Translations under genes and position numbers: made by a program | The notes under the pieces: generated by a model | What the model was told of the DNA's origin: nothing | Database searches by the model: none | What the model saw: the letters and a program-made list of their open reading frames with translations, nothing else | Assembly: GCA_030680605.1 (NCBI GenBank) | Contig: JAUXUQ010000007.1 | Span: forward strand, 1-64,000 | Direction of reading: 5' to 3' | Length of the DNA: 64,000 nt | Source: Gammaproteobacteria bacterium | Lineage (GTDB): Bacteria > Pseudomonadota > Gammaproteobacteria > SURF-13 | Part shown: one piece after another, positions 46,301 through 55,828 of the stretch | How positions within the stretch are numbered: position 1 is the first letter of the stretch | Layout of the letters: every line of letters begins with the position of its first letter

Positions 46301-46781
46301 CTTGCTTCCTCAATCCCTGCGCCGGGCAGCGCTTTATCAGTTCGGCCAGCGTTCCGTGCCCGGGGATGCTCAACGCCGGCGCCAGCTCGTACAATGGATA
46401 CAGAACAAAGTTGCGCTCGTGCAGGCGCGGGTGAGGCAACGTGATACGTGCGGTCTGCATTTCCACTTCCCCGTAGAGCAGCAGGTCGAGGTCCAGTGTG
46501 CGCGGCCCCCAACGCTCTGCGCCCCGTATTCTCCCATGCTGGTTCTCAATCTCCAACAGACGATCCAGCAGGCGCTCAGGCGGCAGGCGCGTAGCCAGCG
46601 CACAGACAGCGTTGACATAGTCGGGCTGCCCCGGCGGCCCCAGAGGCGCGCTCAGGTACAGGCTGGAGTGGGCAATGCGTGTGGTCTCGGGCAGCGCGGC
46701 AAGCGCCGCCAGTGCTGAACGCACCTGCCGCAATGGGTCGGCCAGATTACTGCCCAAGGCGACATAGGCATGGTGCGTCAT
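46287..46781 (-). CDS. folK: 6-hydroxymethyl-7,8-dihydropterin pyrophosphokinase
   Basis: Adds pyrophosphate from ATP to hydroxymethyl-dihydropterin in folate synthesis. 164 residues. ALGSNL (8-13) opens the fold. RWGPRTLDLDLLLYG (90-104) carries the Mg2+ aspartates D97 and D99, and LPHPRLHERNFVLYPL is the C-terminal signature. It lies 36 bases after pcnB, as in E. coli, and overlaps the next kinase gene. FolE for this pathway is encoded at 20 kb. Confidence 0.96.
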   Translation of the reverse strand: MTHHAYVALGSNLADPLRQVRSALAALAALPETTRIAHSSLYLSAPLGPPGQPDYVNAVCALATRLPPERLLDRLLEIENQHGRIRGAERWGPRTLDLDLLLYGEVEMQTARITLPHPRLHERNFVLYPLYELAPALSIPGHGTLAELIKRCPAQGLRKQDEQT

Positions 46782-46817
46782 GACAGTGTGCGGCCGCGCA
46801 GCGGGGTGATAAACGGG

Positions 46818-48197
46818 TTAAGCGCCTTCGCCTGCGGGCGCCGCATCGCCCGGTCGCCTGCGCTTGCGTCGGCGTTTCTTGGCCGGCCCGGTGGAGACAA
46901 CCTTGGACAGCAGGGCCTGCTGGCCGGAGACGTCGGTCTCCTGGAAATGGGTCCACCAGTCCGCCAGTTCCTGCACCTCCTCGCCCGCTGCGGCGCGCAA
47001 CAGCAGAAAATCATACGCCGCCCGGAAACGCGGATGCGCGGCAAGCCGCAGGGCACGCTTGCCCGCGCGCTGCGGCAAGCGCTGCTGCATGACCCAGATT
47101 TCGCGCATCGGCACACTGAAGCGCTTCGGCAGGGCAATCCTCGCCACCTGACGCGTCACGATGATGTCTGCGGCAATCTGCATGGCCTCAATCGCACCCA
47201 TGCCCTCGGCCTGCTTTTTTTCAGCCAGTTGCCGCATGGGCTCCCACAGCAGTGCGGCAAACAGGAATGCCGGTGTCACCGGCTTACCCTGTGCGATGCG
47301 CTCATCCGTGCTGGCCAGCGCCCGCGTCAACAGCGTGAGCGGAAAATGCTCCTGCTCATGGGCAAGGCTCACTTCGGTATCCGGAAATAAATGCTCAAAC
47401 AACCGGTAATGCCGCAACAACTCAAACGTCTGCACGCCCACGCCGCCCATAAACAGCTTGAGCACCTCTTCAAACAGGCGGGCCGACGGTATCTCGCGCA
47501 GCAAATGCCCCAGACTGGCCATGGGCGCCTCGCTTTGCGGGTCTACGCGAAAACCGAGCTTGGCCGCGAAACGCACTGCCCGCAGCATGCGCACCGGGTC
47601 TTCACGGTAGCGTTGATCGGGGTCGCCTGCCAGACGCAATAATCCCGCCCGGAGGTCGTCCATGCCCCCCATGCAATCCACCACGGAGAAATCACGGATG
47701 TTGTAGTACAGCGCATTGACCGTGAAATCACGCCGGTAGGCATCCTCTTCCAGCGTCACACCGTACACGTTGTCGCGCAGAATACGGCCGTTTTCGCCGT
47801 GCACCTCATCCTCGCCCCCGGCTTGCGTACCACGGAAGGTGGCGACCTCGATAATTTCACGCCCGAAGTGCACATGCGCGAGACGGAACCGCCGCCCGAT
47901 CAGGCGGCAATTGCGGAACAACTGCGCCACTTGGTCAGGCAGCGCGTTGGTAGTGACATCGAAATCCTTGGGCTCGCGACCCAGCAGCAGGTCACGCACG
48001 CAGCCACCCACCAGGTAGGCCTCAAATCCGGCCTCCTTCAGGCGATAAAGCACCTTGAGGGCGTAGTCACTGACTTGGGCGCGTGAAATGGTATGTTCAG
48101 CGCGGGGAATGATATGGGGCGTAATAATGGTTGTCCTGTCGATACGGCTTTCCGCGGAAGCCGCTTGAGTGGGCGGCGGCTTCGCGTATAATACCAT
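46818..48197 (-). CDS. pcnB: Poly(A) polymerase I
   Basis: Adds A tails to RNA 3' ends and so directs decay. About 459 residues. The nucleotidyltransferase core has YLVGGCVRDLLLGREPKDFD with the metal aspartates in DFD, followed by IEVATFRG and the REDPVRMLRAVRFAAKLGF segment. The basic C terminus (KKRRRKRRR) is typical of PcnB rather than CCA-adding enzymes. I prefer the ATG at 48197 over a GTG nine bases upstream; both have weak ribosome sites. Its first codons overlap, on the opposite strand, the -10 box of the tRNA-Glu promoter. Confidence 0.95.
   Translation of the reverse strand: MVLYAKPPPTQAASAESRIDRTTIITPHIIPRAEHTISRAQVSDYALKVLYRLKEAGFEAYLVGGCVRDLLLGREPKDFDVTTNALPDQVAQLFRNCRLIGRRFRLAHVHFGREIIEVATFRGTQAGGEDEVHGENGRILRDNVYGVTLEEDAYRRDFTVNALYYNIRDFSVVDCMGGMDDLRAGLLRLAGDPDQRYREDPVRMLRAVRFAAKLGFRVDPQSEAPMASLGHLLREIPSARLFEEVLKLFMGGVGVQTFELLRHYRLFEHLFPDTEVSLAHEQEHFPLTLLTRALASTDERIAQGKPVTPAFLFAALLWEPMRQLAEKKQAEGMGAIEAMQIAADIIVTRQVARIALPKRFSVPMREIWVMQQRLPQRAGKRALRLAAHPRFRAAYDFLLLRAAAGEEVQELADWWTHFQETDVSGQQALLSKVVSTGPAKKRRRKRRRPGDAAPAGEGA
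48165..48192 (+). promoter_or_regulatory. Putative sigma-70 promoter of tRNA-Glu
   Basis: TTGAGT (48165-48170), a 16-base spacer, then a perfect TATAAT (48187-48192). Transcription would begin near 48199, about 29 bases before the tRNA. It lies inside the 5' end of pcnB on the opposite strand. Confidence 0.7.
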
Positions 48198-48227
48198 GCT
48201 CTGCACTCAGCCAACCCGGCTATCCAC

Positions 48228-48303
48228 GCTCCCTTCGTCTAGTGGTCCAGGACACTGCCCTCTCACGGCGGTAACAGGGGTTCGAACCCCCTAGGGAGCG
48301 CCA
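48228..48303 (+). tRNA. tRNA-Glu (anticodon CTC)
   Basis: 76 bases including encoded CCA. Acceptor GCTCCCT pairs with AGGGAGC, discriminator G. The anticodon loop CTCTCAC gives CTC, reading GAG. T arm GGGGTTCGAACCCC is intact. The sequence is close to E. coli tRNA-Glu with UUC replaced by CUC. The last 41 bases overlap the end of the lptG frame on the other strand. Confidence 0.96.
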
Positions 48304-49402
48304 CTTTCGAGTGTGGTGCCAAGCGCCCCTGCCCCCAATAGGGTCGGCTCAACAGCAGTAGCGCGATCAGCAAAAACAGCGTTGCCGGAAACAACACGCT
48401 GAGTAGCGGACTCAACTCATACACCAGCCCGATATGGATGGATATCTGGTTGAGCAAATGAAAACTGACACCGAGCAGGCTTCCCACCAGCACCCGCTGC
48501 CCCATGCCCACAGAGCGCGGCGAACCGAACACGAACGGAATCGCCAGAAACACCATGACTCCGGTAGTCAATGGCGCCAGAATCTTGCCCCAAAACGCGA
48601 GTTCATGGCGCTGCGTATTCTGGCTGTTGGCCCGCAGATAATCGATATAGTGATATAGGTTCCAGAGCGACAGTCTCTCCGGCTTGACCAGAACCACGCC
48701 TACCACGTCGGGGCTGAGCAACGAACTCCACTGGGCACGCGCAATTTGACGCGTCATTACTCCAGAGGGTGTTATCTCGCTCTGCACGATATCTTCCAGC
48801 AGCCACTTGCCATCATCTTCACGCTGCCCTTTGGCTGCGTGCGTGGCAACACGCAGATTTTGCTTGTCGTCAAATTCATACACGTAGATATCGTTGAATC
48901 TGCCTCCGGGCAGTATCGTGCGAATGTTGATGAAGCTATGTTCATCACGCGACCAGAAACCGTAACGGGTACCTATCGCTATATGGGAGGACAGTGCCAT
49001 CGAACGCAGGCTTTGCGCATACTGCTCGCTTTTCGGCGCGGCCAATTCGCCAACCAGAACTACCCCCAGCATCATGATGGCAGCCACTTTCATCACCGAC
49101 AGCACGATACGCGCCAGTGAAACACCTGCGGCACGTATCGCGGTCAGTTCGCTGCCTGCCGCCAGCGTGCCCAAGCCCAGCATGGTGCCCAGCAAGGCCG
49201 CCAGCGGAAACAACTCATAGATGCGACGTGGCTGTGATAACAGTACATACTGCACCGCTGTTACTGCATTGTAGTTACCCTTGCCTACATCGCGCAGGTT
49301 GTTGACGAAATCAATAAAGAAAAACAGCGCGAGCAACACCAGCATAACGAGCAGCGAGCTCATGGCGACAGTAGTACCAATATAGCGATCCAGTATTTTC
49401 AT
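48263..49402 (-). CDS. lptG: LPS export ABC transporter permease LptG
   Basis: With LptF and LptB it pulls lipopolysaccharide out of the inner membrane. The 379 residues have the normal set of six helices (first at SSLLVMLVLLALFFFIDFV) and a periplasmic beta-jellyroll domain in the middle. The frame does not stop at the usual end after LLLSRPYWG. It continues across the opposite strand of tRNA-Glu and ends at 48263; the last 13 residues (VALPRGFEPLLPP) are antisense tRNA sequence. Its start overlaps the lptF stop by four bases. Confidence 0.95.
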   Translation of the reverse strand: MKILDRYIGTTVAMSSLLVMLVLLALFFFIDFVNNLRDVGKGNYNAVTAVQYVLLSQPRRIYELFPLAALLGTMLGLGTLAAGSELTAIRAAGVSLARIVLSVMKVAAIMMLGVVLVGELAAPKSEQYAQSLRSMALSSHIAIGTRYGFWSRDEHSFINIRTILPGGRFNDIYVYEFDDKQNLRVATHAAKGQREDDGKWLLEDIVQSEITPSGVMTRQIARAQWSSLLSPDVVGVVLVKPERLSLWNLYHYIDYLRANSQNTQRHELAFWGKILAPLTTGVMVFLAIPFVFGSPRSVGMGQRVLVGSLLGVSFHLLNQISIHIGLVYELSPLLSVLFPATLFLLIALLLLSRPYWGQGRLAPHSKVALPRGFEPLLPP

Positions 49403-50526
49403 GCTGTCGCCCGTCCCGGACTGATTCTTTCCTTATGCGCAGACCAGTGCTGCCACAGTGACCAGCGGAATCCGGCCTGGTGCATGAAGATCACAGCGAC
49501 CAGCAACAAGGCGGCAACATGCACCCACCACATTCCTACTACCGGATCCAACAGGCCGCGATTCAGCCAGGCGCGCGCAACACCCAGCATGTTGTTGTAG
49601 ATGAGGTAGATGAGAACGGCCACGAACAATTTTGCGTACTTGCCCTCCCGGGGTGACGTACGCGCAAGCAGCGCGCCCAGCATGCCGAAGACCAGCACTG
49701 ACAGTGGCATGGAAATGCGCCATTGCAATTCGGCGCTCGAACCCGGATCCGTTGCACTCCACAACGTCAGCGTGGACTTGGCATCCATATCATCATCCGC
49801 CGGCGCCGGATCTGCGTCGCGTATACGTAACGAATACTTTTCATAGCTGATTATCTTGTAATTCCCGCTGCCGGGGCTGCCTTCGTAGCGGTTCCCGCCC
49901 TGAAGCACAATAAACTGGTCACCCGTAGCGGCATCAGTAACCTTTGTCCCGCTGTTCGCGGTCATGATGTCAAGGGTTTCTGCGCTACGACTCTGGATAA
50001 ACACATTTTTCAGTCCGCGCTGATCGGCAGAGACAGACTCCACGTACAGGACATGCTCACCTTTGCGTGATTCCTTGAAGCTGCCCGGTATAACACTGGT
50101 AATTTCAGAAAGCGCCCTGGCCTGATGGACAATCTGGTTGCTGCGCCCGGCGGCCCATGGCGCTATCACCAGCGACAGGACGGCCACCACCAGCGCCAAC
50201 CCAACGGTGAAGCGTAGCAGCATCTTCAACACCGTGGCGGTACCAGCCCCACATGCCATCAGGGCGATCATTTCGCTGTCCTTGTACATGCGCCCAAGCG
50301 CCAGCAGGGTGGCGATAAAAAAGGCCAGCGGCAAAATGAGCACCAGGGCGACCAGCGATTTGAGCGCCAACAGGTCGAGTATGACCGCGCCCGACATATT
50401 GCCTGCCGCCGCCTCGGCCAGATAGCGCACAAAACGGTCGCTCAGAAAAATGAGCAGCAATATGGGCGTAACGCCCAGCATGCTGTCCAGCACCTCCCGC
50501 ATCAGGTAGCGATTAAATATCCGCAT
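49399..50526 (-). CDS. lptF: LPS export ABC transporter permease LptF
   Basis: Partner of LptG. 375 residues with six membrane helices. The N-terminal amphipathic RIFNRYLMREVLDSMLG precedes helix 1, and GRMYKDSEMIALMACG (about 92-107) is the coupling-helix region that contacts LptB. A periplasmic domain (about 135-265) follows, then RISMPLSVLVFGMLGALLA. The gene is divergent from pepA, as in most gammaproteobacteria, and overlaps lptG. Confidence 0.96.
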   Translation of the reverse strand: MRIFNRYLMREVLDSMLGVTPILLLIFLSDRFVRYLAEAAAGNMSGAVILDLLALKSLVALVLILPLAFFIATLLALGRMYKDSEMIALMACGAGTATVLKMLLRFTVGLALVVAVLSLVIAPWAAGRSNQIVHQARALSEITSVIPGSFKESRKGEHVLYVESVSADQRGLKNVFIQSRSAETLDIMTANSGTKVTDAATGDQFIVLQGGNRYEGSPGSGNYKIISYEKYSLRIRDADPAPADDDMDAKSTLTLWSATDPGSSAELQWRISMPLSVLVFGMLGALLARTSPREGKYAKLFVAVLIYLIYNNMLGVARAWLNRGLLDPVVGMWWVHVAALLLVAVIFMHQAGFRWSLWQHWSAHKERISPGRATA

Positions 50527-50551
50527 GGCCTGCTTTTACCGGTCTCCCAGG

Positions 50552-50580
50552 CTGAAAAAAATCACTGCTTCGAGTACACT
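50552..50580 (+). promoter_or_regulatory. Putative pepA promoter
   Basis: CTGAAA (50552-50557), a 17-base spacer and TACACT (50575-50580), each four of six to consensus, 38 bases before the pepA ATG. It lies in the short region divergent from lptF. Confidence 0.45.
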
Positions 50581-50617
50581 TGTGGCCTCTATCAACCCGG
50601 ATCCTTCAGGAGCCCGC

Positions 50618-52102
50618 ATGGAATTCAGCATCAAGACCGCAGCGCCGGAAAAACTGCGCACCGGCTGCATTGTGGCCGCCATCTTCGAGTCGCGCCACCT
50701 CTCCGCCGCCGCCGCTCGCCTGGACAAGCAGAGCGGCGGGCTCCTGTCTCGACTGCTGGAGCAGGGCGATATCAAGGGCACTATAGGTGAGACGCGCCTG
50801 CTGCACAATGTACCTCACATCGCGAGCGAGCGCATCCTGCTGGTCGGTTGTGGCAAACATAGCGAGTTCAGCGACATGAAGTACCGCAAGGTGGTCACTG
50901 CGGCAGTCAACGCACTGCGCGACACCGGTGCGCGCGAAGCTGCGTTTTATCTGCCAGACCCCGGCGATCTGGAGCACGATGTCAACTGGATGGTGCGCCA
51001 GGCTGTGTTCACCGCACACAGCACGCTCTACCGCTTTGCCCAGCACACGAGCAAGAAGGAAGCCACGCCCAAGCTGCGTCATATCCTGCTCGCGACAATT
51101 GAACGCCATAAATCGGCAGCACAGGCGCTGCGCGAAGGCGAAGCCATCGCCGCAGGCGTCCGGCTAGCACGTGACCTCGGCAACCAGCCCAGCAATGTCT
51201 GCACACCCTCCCACCTTGCACGCCAGGCCAAGGCCCTGCAAAAGGCCTACAAAAATCTCAAGGTCAGCGTGCTTGAGGTCAAGGATATGGAGCGCCTGGG
51301 CATGGGCGCACTGCTTGCAGTTGCGCGTGGCGCAACTGAGCCTGCCAAGCTCATCACACTGGAATATCAGGGTGCGAAAAAAACCGACAAGCCAGTCGTG
51401 TTGGTCGGCAAGGGCGTTACCTTCGACAGTGGCGGCATTTCCATCAAACCCTCGGCCAACATGGACGAGATGAAATATGACATGAGCGGTGCGGGCAGTG
51501 TGCTCGGCACCCTTGCCGCCTGCGCCGAACTTGCCCTCCCGATCAACGTGGTCGGCGTGATCCCGGCCACCGAGAACATGCCGGGGGGCGATGCGATCAA
51601 GCCCGGTGACGTGGTCGAAAGCCTCTCCGGCCAGACCATCGAAATCCTCAACACCGACGCTGAGGGGCGCCTGATTCTGTGTGATGCCCTCACCTATAGC
51701 GAACGCTTCAAACCTGCTGTGGTGATCGACATCGCCACACTCACTGGCGCCTGCGTGATCGCGCTCGGCAAGCACCCCAGCGGCCTGCTGGGCAACCATG
51801 CACCGCTGGTACGCGACCTGATACAGGCTGGCGAGACCAGTGGCGACCGGGCCTGGGAGCTGCCGCTGTGGGACGAGTATCAGGATCAACTGAAAACCAA
51901 TTTTGCCGACATGGCCAATGTCGGCGGGCGCGAAGCAGGCACCATCACGGCCGCCTGCTTTCTCGCCCGCTTTACCAAAAAATTTCACTGGGCGCACCTT
52001 GATATCGCCGGCACGGCCTGGCTTTCAGGTGACAAGAAAGGCTCCACCGGCCGGCCCGTGCCCTTGCTCATGCACTATCTGCTGCAGCGCAGCAAACAAT
52101 AG
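50618..52102 (+). CDS. pepA: Leucyl (cytosol) aminopeptidase
   Basis: M17 two-metal aminopeptidase, hexameric; in E. coli also a DNA-binding factor for site-specific recombination and carAB control. 494 residues from the ATG at 50618, which has CAGGAG upstream; the longer frame to 50525 is not supported. The C-terminal catalytic domain shows GKGVTFDSGGISIKPS, the MKYDMSGAGSVLG stretch, and the family signature NTDAEGRL (345-352). holC follows after 11 bases and valS after that, the standard order. Confidence 0.96.
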   Translation: MEFSIKTAAPEKLRTGCIVAAIFESRHLSAAAARLDKQSGGLLSRLLEQGDIKGTIGETRLLHNVPHIASERILLVGCGKHSEFSDMKYRKVVTAAVNALRDTGAREAAFYLPDPGDLEHDVNWMVRQAVFTAHSTLYRFAQHTSKKEATPKLRHILLATIERHKSAAQALREGEAIAAGVRLARDLGNQPSNVCTPSHLARQAKALQKAYKNLKVSVLEVKDMERLGMGALLAVARGATEPAKLITLEYQGAKKTDKPVVLVGKGVTFDSGGISIKPSANMDEMKYDMSGAGSVLGTLAACAELALPINVVGVIPATENMPGGDAIKPGDVVESLSGQTIEILNTDAEGRLILCDALTYSERFKPAVVIDIATLTGACVIALGKHPSGLLGNHAPLVRDLIQAGETSGDRAWELPLWDEYQDQLKTNFADMANVGGREAGTITAACFLARFTKKFHWAHLDIAGTAWLSGDKKGSTGRPVPLLMHYLLQRSKQ

Positions 52103-52113
52103 CGGGCAATGCC

Positions 52114-52539
52114 GTGCGCGTGGATTTCTATGTGCTGCCTCCGGGCGACAAAAACGATCAGCTGCCCTTTGCCTGCCGCCTGACCGAGAAGGCCTATGAC
52201 CTTGGCCAGCGCATTTATATTCACACGGAGTCAGAGGCACAGGCCATACAGCTCGATAATCTGCTGTGGACCTTCAGACAGGGCAGTTTTATTCCGCACG
52301 CACTGTATGAAACCGACAATGACAGCGAGCTGCCTGCACACATCGGCTGGCGGGGTGAACCCCCTGCCCGAGACCTGCTGATCAACCTCGCACCCACCGT
52401 ACCCGTGTTTCATGATCGCTTCGAGCGTATTGCCGAAATCGTGAACCATGATGAGGCCGCCAAACAGGCGGCGCGCGAACGCTTCAAATTTTATCGCGAG
52501 CGTGGCATCACCCCTGAATCACACACTATTGAAAACTGA
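52114..52539 (+). CDS. holC: DNA polymerase III chi subunit
   Basis: Connects the clamp loader (via psi) with single-strand-binding protein. 141 residues with the family start VDFYVLP, then [20 protein letters not shown] and LDNLLWTF, and the [20 protein letters not shown] stretch. The first codon is GTG at 52114; a second GTG two codons later is possible. It sits between pepA and valS, its constant position in beta- and gammaproteobacteria. Confidence 0.95.
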   Translation: MRVDFYVLPPGDKNDQLPFACRLTEKAYDLGQRIYIHTESEAQAIQLDNLLWTFRQGSFIPHALYETDNDSELPAHIGWRGEPPARDLLINLAPTVPVFHDRFERIAEIVNHDEAAKQAARERFKFYRERGITPESHTIEN

Positions 52540-52603
52540 CGCCAACAGGCCCCCTACCCTCTTTTCCACCCCGAACAATCAGACCCGGCAGCTCACATAC
52601 ACG

Positions 52604-55576
52604 ATGGACAAAACCTATAACCCCCACGGCATTGAACAGCGCTGGTACCAGTACTGGGAGAGCAATAATTATTTTGCGCCGTCCGGGGCGGATACAGCGT
52701 ACTGCATCATGATTCCGCCGCCCAATGTCACCGGCACACTGCACATGGGTCATGCCTTCCAGGACACACTCATGGATGCCCTCACACGCTACCACCGCAT
52801 GCGGGGTGACAACACGCTGTGGCAGATGGGCACCGATCACGCCGGCATCGCAACCCAGATGGTGGTCGAACGCCAACTCGCGGCACAGGGCAAGACCCGC
52901 CACGATCTGGGGCGCGACAAATTTATTGATGAGGTGTGGAAGTGGAAGGCCGAATCAGGTGGCCACATCACCCGCCAGTTGCGACGCATGGGTGCCTCGG
53001 TGGACTGGTCGCACGAGCGCTTCACCCTGGATGAGGGCCTCTCCACAGCGGTGACCGAGGTCTTTGTACGGCTGCATGACGAAGGCCTGATCTACCGTGG
53101 CAAGCGTCTGGTGAACTGGGACCCGGTATTACACACGGCGGTATCCGACCTGGAAGTCGTCGCCCAGGAAGAAGACGGCTTTCTCTGGCACATTCGCTAC
53201 CCGCTCACAGATGGCAGTGGATTTTTAACCGTCGCCACCACGCGCCCGGAGACAATGCTGGGCGATGCCGCTGTTGCCGTACACCCCGACGACGAGCGTT
53301 ACAAAGCACTCATCGGCAAAACCCTCCGATTGCCGCTCACGGAGCGCAACATACCCATCATCGCCGATGACTACGTCGATCCTGCCTTCGGCTCTGGTTG
53401 CGTAAAAATCACGCCCGCGCATGATTTCAATGACTACGAGGTCGGTAAGCGTCATAAATTACCTCTCATCTGTATCTTTACAAAAGACGCAAAGATCGTA
53501 AGTGATACAGACTGGCCAATGGTTAAGGAAGGTCTTAGGCACGCGCGCATCTCAGCTCGAGACAATATTATCGATGTAGCATCTGATATCGGAATACCCC
53601 ATGGCTACTGGGGCCTCGACCGTTACGCGGCACGCAAACAAATGGTTGCGGATTTAGAGGGCTTGGGCCTCATCGCCGAAATAAAGCCGCATAAACTCAT
53701 GGTACCGCGCGGTGACCGCAGCCATGCCGTGATCGAGCCCTACCTCACCGACCAGTGGTATGTGAAGGTCGCGCCACTCGCTGCCGAGGCCATCAAGGTA
53801 GTCGAAGACGGGCGTATCAAGTTCGTGCCGGAAAACTGGAGCAAGACCTACTTCGAATGGATGCGCAACATCCAGGACTGGTGTATCTCGCGCCAGATCT
53901 GGTGGGGCCATCGTATTCCAGCGTGGTATGACCATGATGGAAAGATATACGTTGCCCGCAATAAATTTGACGCTTACGAGAAATACTTGAAGCATTTAGA
54001 GGAAACTCAATCGGTACACGCCGACAGCGTCAGGGGGTTGATGATAGCCTTCAAAATGCTAAGCACTGATGAGAAGAAGGTGGCAGAATCTGAGCAAGTT
54101 TCTGCAGCTAAGGGCACGCCGATCCTGAAACAGGATGAAGATGTGCTCGACACCTGGTTCTCTTCCGCGCTGTGGCCCTTCTCCACCCTCGGCTGGCCGG
54201 ATGAAACATCCGAGCTGAAAAAAACCTTTTACCCCACCAGTGTACTGGTCACCGGCTTCGACATCATTTTCTTCTGGGTGGCGCGCATGGTAATGATGGG
54301 GCTCAAATTCACCGGTGAGGTGCCGTTCCGCGAGGTGTACATCCACGGCCTGGTACGTGATGCCGAAGGTCAGAAGATGTCGAAATCCAAGGGCAACGTG
54401 CTTGACCCGATTGATCTCATCGATGGTATCGAACTGGAAGCGCTGGTTACCAAACGTACCAGCGGCCTGATGCAGCCGGAGATGGCGCAGAAGATTGAAC
54501 GCGCCACCCGCAAGCAGTTCCCCGCCGGCATCCCTCCCTACGGCACTGACGCGCTGCGCTTCACCTTCGCCTCACTGGCCACCCAGGGGCGCGATATCCG
54601 CTTCGACACGGGTCGCATTGAGGGTTACCGCAACTTCTGCACCAAGCTCTGGAATGCCGCACGCTACGTGCTGATGAACACCGAAGACAAGGACTGCGGC
54701 CAGACCGGTGGCGTAGTGGAGCTGACGCTGGCGGATCGCTGGATCATCTCACGCTTGCAGGCCACAGAGCAGACCATCATCGAATCATTCGCAGCCTACC
54801 GCTTTGATCTCGCTGCACAGGCGTTGTATGAGTTTGCATGGAATGACTATTGCGACTGGTATCTGGAACTGTCGAAGCCGGTACTGCTGTCGGCAGAAAG
54901 CGATGAACCTACCTTGCGCGGCACGCGCCGCACACTGGTGCGTGTACTGGAAACGCTGCTGCGGCTTGCCCACCCGATCATGCCATTCATCACCGAAGAA
55001 ATATGGCAGCGCGTCGCCTTGCTGGCAGGGAAACAGGGCGACACAATCATGCAGCAACCCTACCCGCAACCTCAACCCGACAAGGTGGACCCAGCGGCCC
55101 TGAGCGAGATGCAGTGGCTGCAGGCATTCATTCTCGGCGTACGCTCCATCCGCAGCGGTATGAATATCTCACCCGGCAAACCGCTGCCCCTGCTGTTACA
55201 GGGTGGCAGCAACACTGACCACGACTATATGACACGCAATCATGCCTATCTCACCACACTGGCGCGCCTCGCCTCCATCGAATGGCTGGAAGACGCTGCC
55301 GTAGCCCCGGAGTCTGCAACTGCACTGCTGGGTGACATGAAGCTGCTTATTCCGATGGCTGGCCTGATCGACAAGCAAACTGAGTTGGCACGGCTGGAAA
55401 AGGAAATTGGAAAACTGAACAAGGAACTGGCCCAACTGGAAGGAAGGCTAGCCAATCCGGATTATCTGCAACGCGCACCCGAGCCTGTTGTCAGCGCGGG
55501 GCAGCAGCGTGCGGAAGAAATACGTTCATCACTGGTCACACTGGGAGAGCAACTGGCGCGCGTAGGCAATCTATAG
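52604..55576 (+). CDS. valS: Valyl-tRNA synthetase
   Basis: Charges tRNA-Val and edits Thr. 990 residues, about 40 longer than the 951-residue E. coli enzyme. HIGH-like HMGH is at 47-50 in [15 protein letters not shown], the [10 protein letters not shown] segment near 432-441 borders the editing domain, and KMSKS is at 591-595. The coiled-coil arm ([19 protein letters not shown]) ends the protein. Two stretches, about residues 283-335 and 446-505, differ from the rest by AT-rich codons and extra sequence. I start it at MDKTYNPHG; a longer frame overlaps holC. The target tRNA-Val is encoded just downstream. Confidence 0.96.
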   Translation: MDKTYNPHGIEQRWYQYWESNNYFAPSGADTAYCIMIPPPNVTGTLHMGHAFQDTLMDALTRYHRMRGDNTLWQMGTDHAGIATQMVVERQLAAQGKTRHDLGRDKFIDEVWKWKAESGGHITRQLRRMGASVDWSHERFTLDEGLSTAVTEVFVRLHDEGLIYRGKRLVNWDPVLHTAVSDLEVVAQEEDGFLWHIRYPLTDGSGFLTVATTRPETMLGDAAVAVHPDDERYKALIGKTLRLPLTERNIPIIADDYVDPAFGSGCVKITPAHDFNDYEVGKRHKLPLICIFTKDAKIVSDTDWPMVKEGLRHARISARDNIIDVASDIGIPHGYWGLDRYAARKQMVADLEGLGLIAEIKPHKLMVPRGDRSHAVIEPYLTDQWYVKVAPLAAEAIKVVEDGRIKFVPENWSKTYFEWMRNIQDWCISRQIWWGHRIPAWYDHDGKIYVARNKFDAYEKYLKHLEETQSVHADSVRGLMIAFKMLSTDEKKVAESEQVSAAKGTPILKQDEDVLDTWFSSALWPFSTLGWPDETSELKKTFYPTSVLVTGFDIIFFWVARMVMMGLKFTGEVPFREVYIHGLVRDAEGQKMSKSKGNVLDPIDLIDGIELEALVTKRTSGLMQPEMAQKIERATRKQFPAGIPPYGTDALRFTFASLATQGRDIRFDTGRIEGYRNFCTKLWNAARYVLMNTEDKDCGQTGGVVELTLADRWIISRLQATEQTIIESFAAYRFDLAAQALYEFAWNDYCDWYLELSKPVLLSAESDEPTLRGTRRTLVRVLETLLRLAHPIMPFITEEIWQRVALLAGKQGDTIMQQPYPQPQPDKVDPAALSEMQWLQAFILGVRSIRSGMNISPGKPLPLLLQGGSNTDHDYMTRNHAYLTTLARLASIEWLEDAAVAPESATALLGDMKLLIPMAGLIDKQTELARLEKEIGKLNKELAQLEGRLANPDYLQRAPEPVVSAGQQRAEEIRSSLVTLGEQLARVGNL

Positions 55577-55657
55577 CGTACCCAAAACTCAACTCATGCC
55601 AAAAGGCACACACCGTAACCACTCGCTTGTGGGCTAGGCACTGGAGAAAACTCTTGA

Positions 55658-55732
55658 TGGTGGGCGATGCAAGGTTCGAACTTGCGACCCCTGCCGTGTG
55701 AAGGCAGTGCTCTACCGCTGAGCTAATCGCCC
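55658..55732 (-). tRNA. tRNA-Val (anticodon CAC)
   Basis: 75 bases with encoded CCA (55658-55660). Acceptor GGGCGAT pairs with ATCGCCC, discriminator A. Anticodon stem CTGCC/GGCAG encloses TTCACAC, giving CAC, which reads GUG. The T arm GCAAGTTCGAACCTTGC is perfect. It lies on the minus strand between valS and gltX. Confidence 0.96.
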
Positions 55733-55746
55733 TGACCGAGCAGGCG

Positions 55747-55775
55747 ATTTTACGGGGAAGGGCGATGCGGGTCAA
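55747..55775 (-). promoter_or_regulatory. Putative sigma-70 promoter of tRNA-Val
   Basis: On the minus strand TTGACC (55770-55775), a 17-base spacer and TAAAAT (55747-55752), both five of six to consensus. Start would be near 55740, eight bases before the tRNA. Confidence 0.75.
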
Positions 55776-55791
55776 ATTAAGCCTGCTTTTT

Positions 55792-55800
55792 TGCTAGAAT
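55792..55800 (+). promoter_or_regulatory. Putative extended -10 promoter of gltX
   Basis: TGCTAGAAT is an extended -10 (TG one base before TAGAAT at 55795-55800). The -35 position (TCAAAT, 55772-55777) is poor and overlaps the -35 of the divergent tRNA-Val promoter. It lies 29 bases before the gltX ATG. Confidence 0.45.
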
Positions 55801-55828
55801 AACACTCCACTATCAGACCCCCCTGCCC

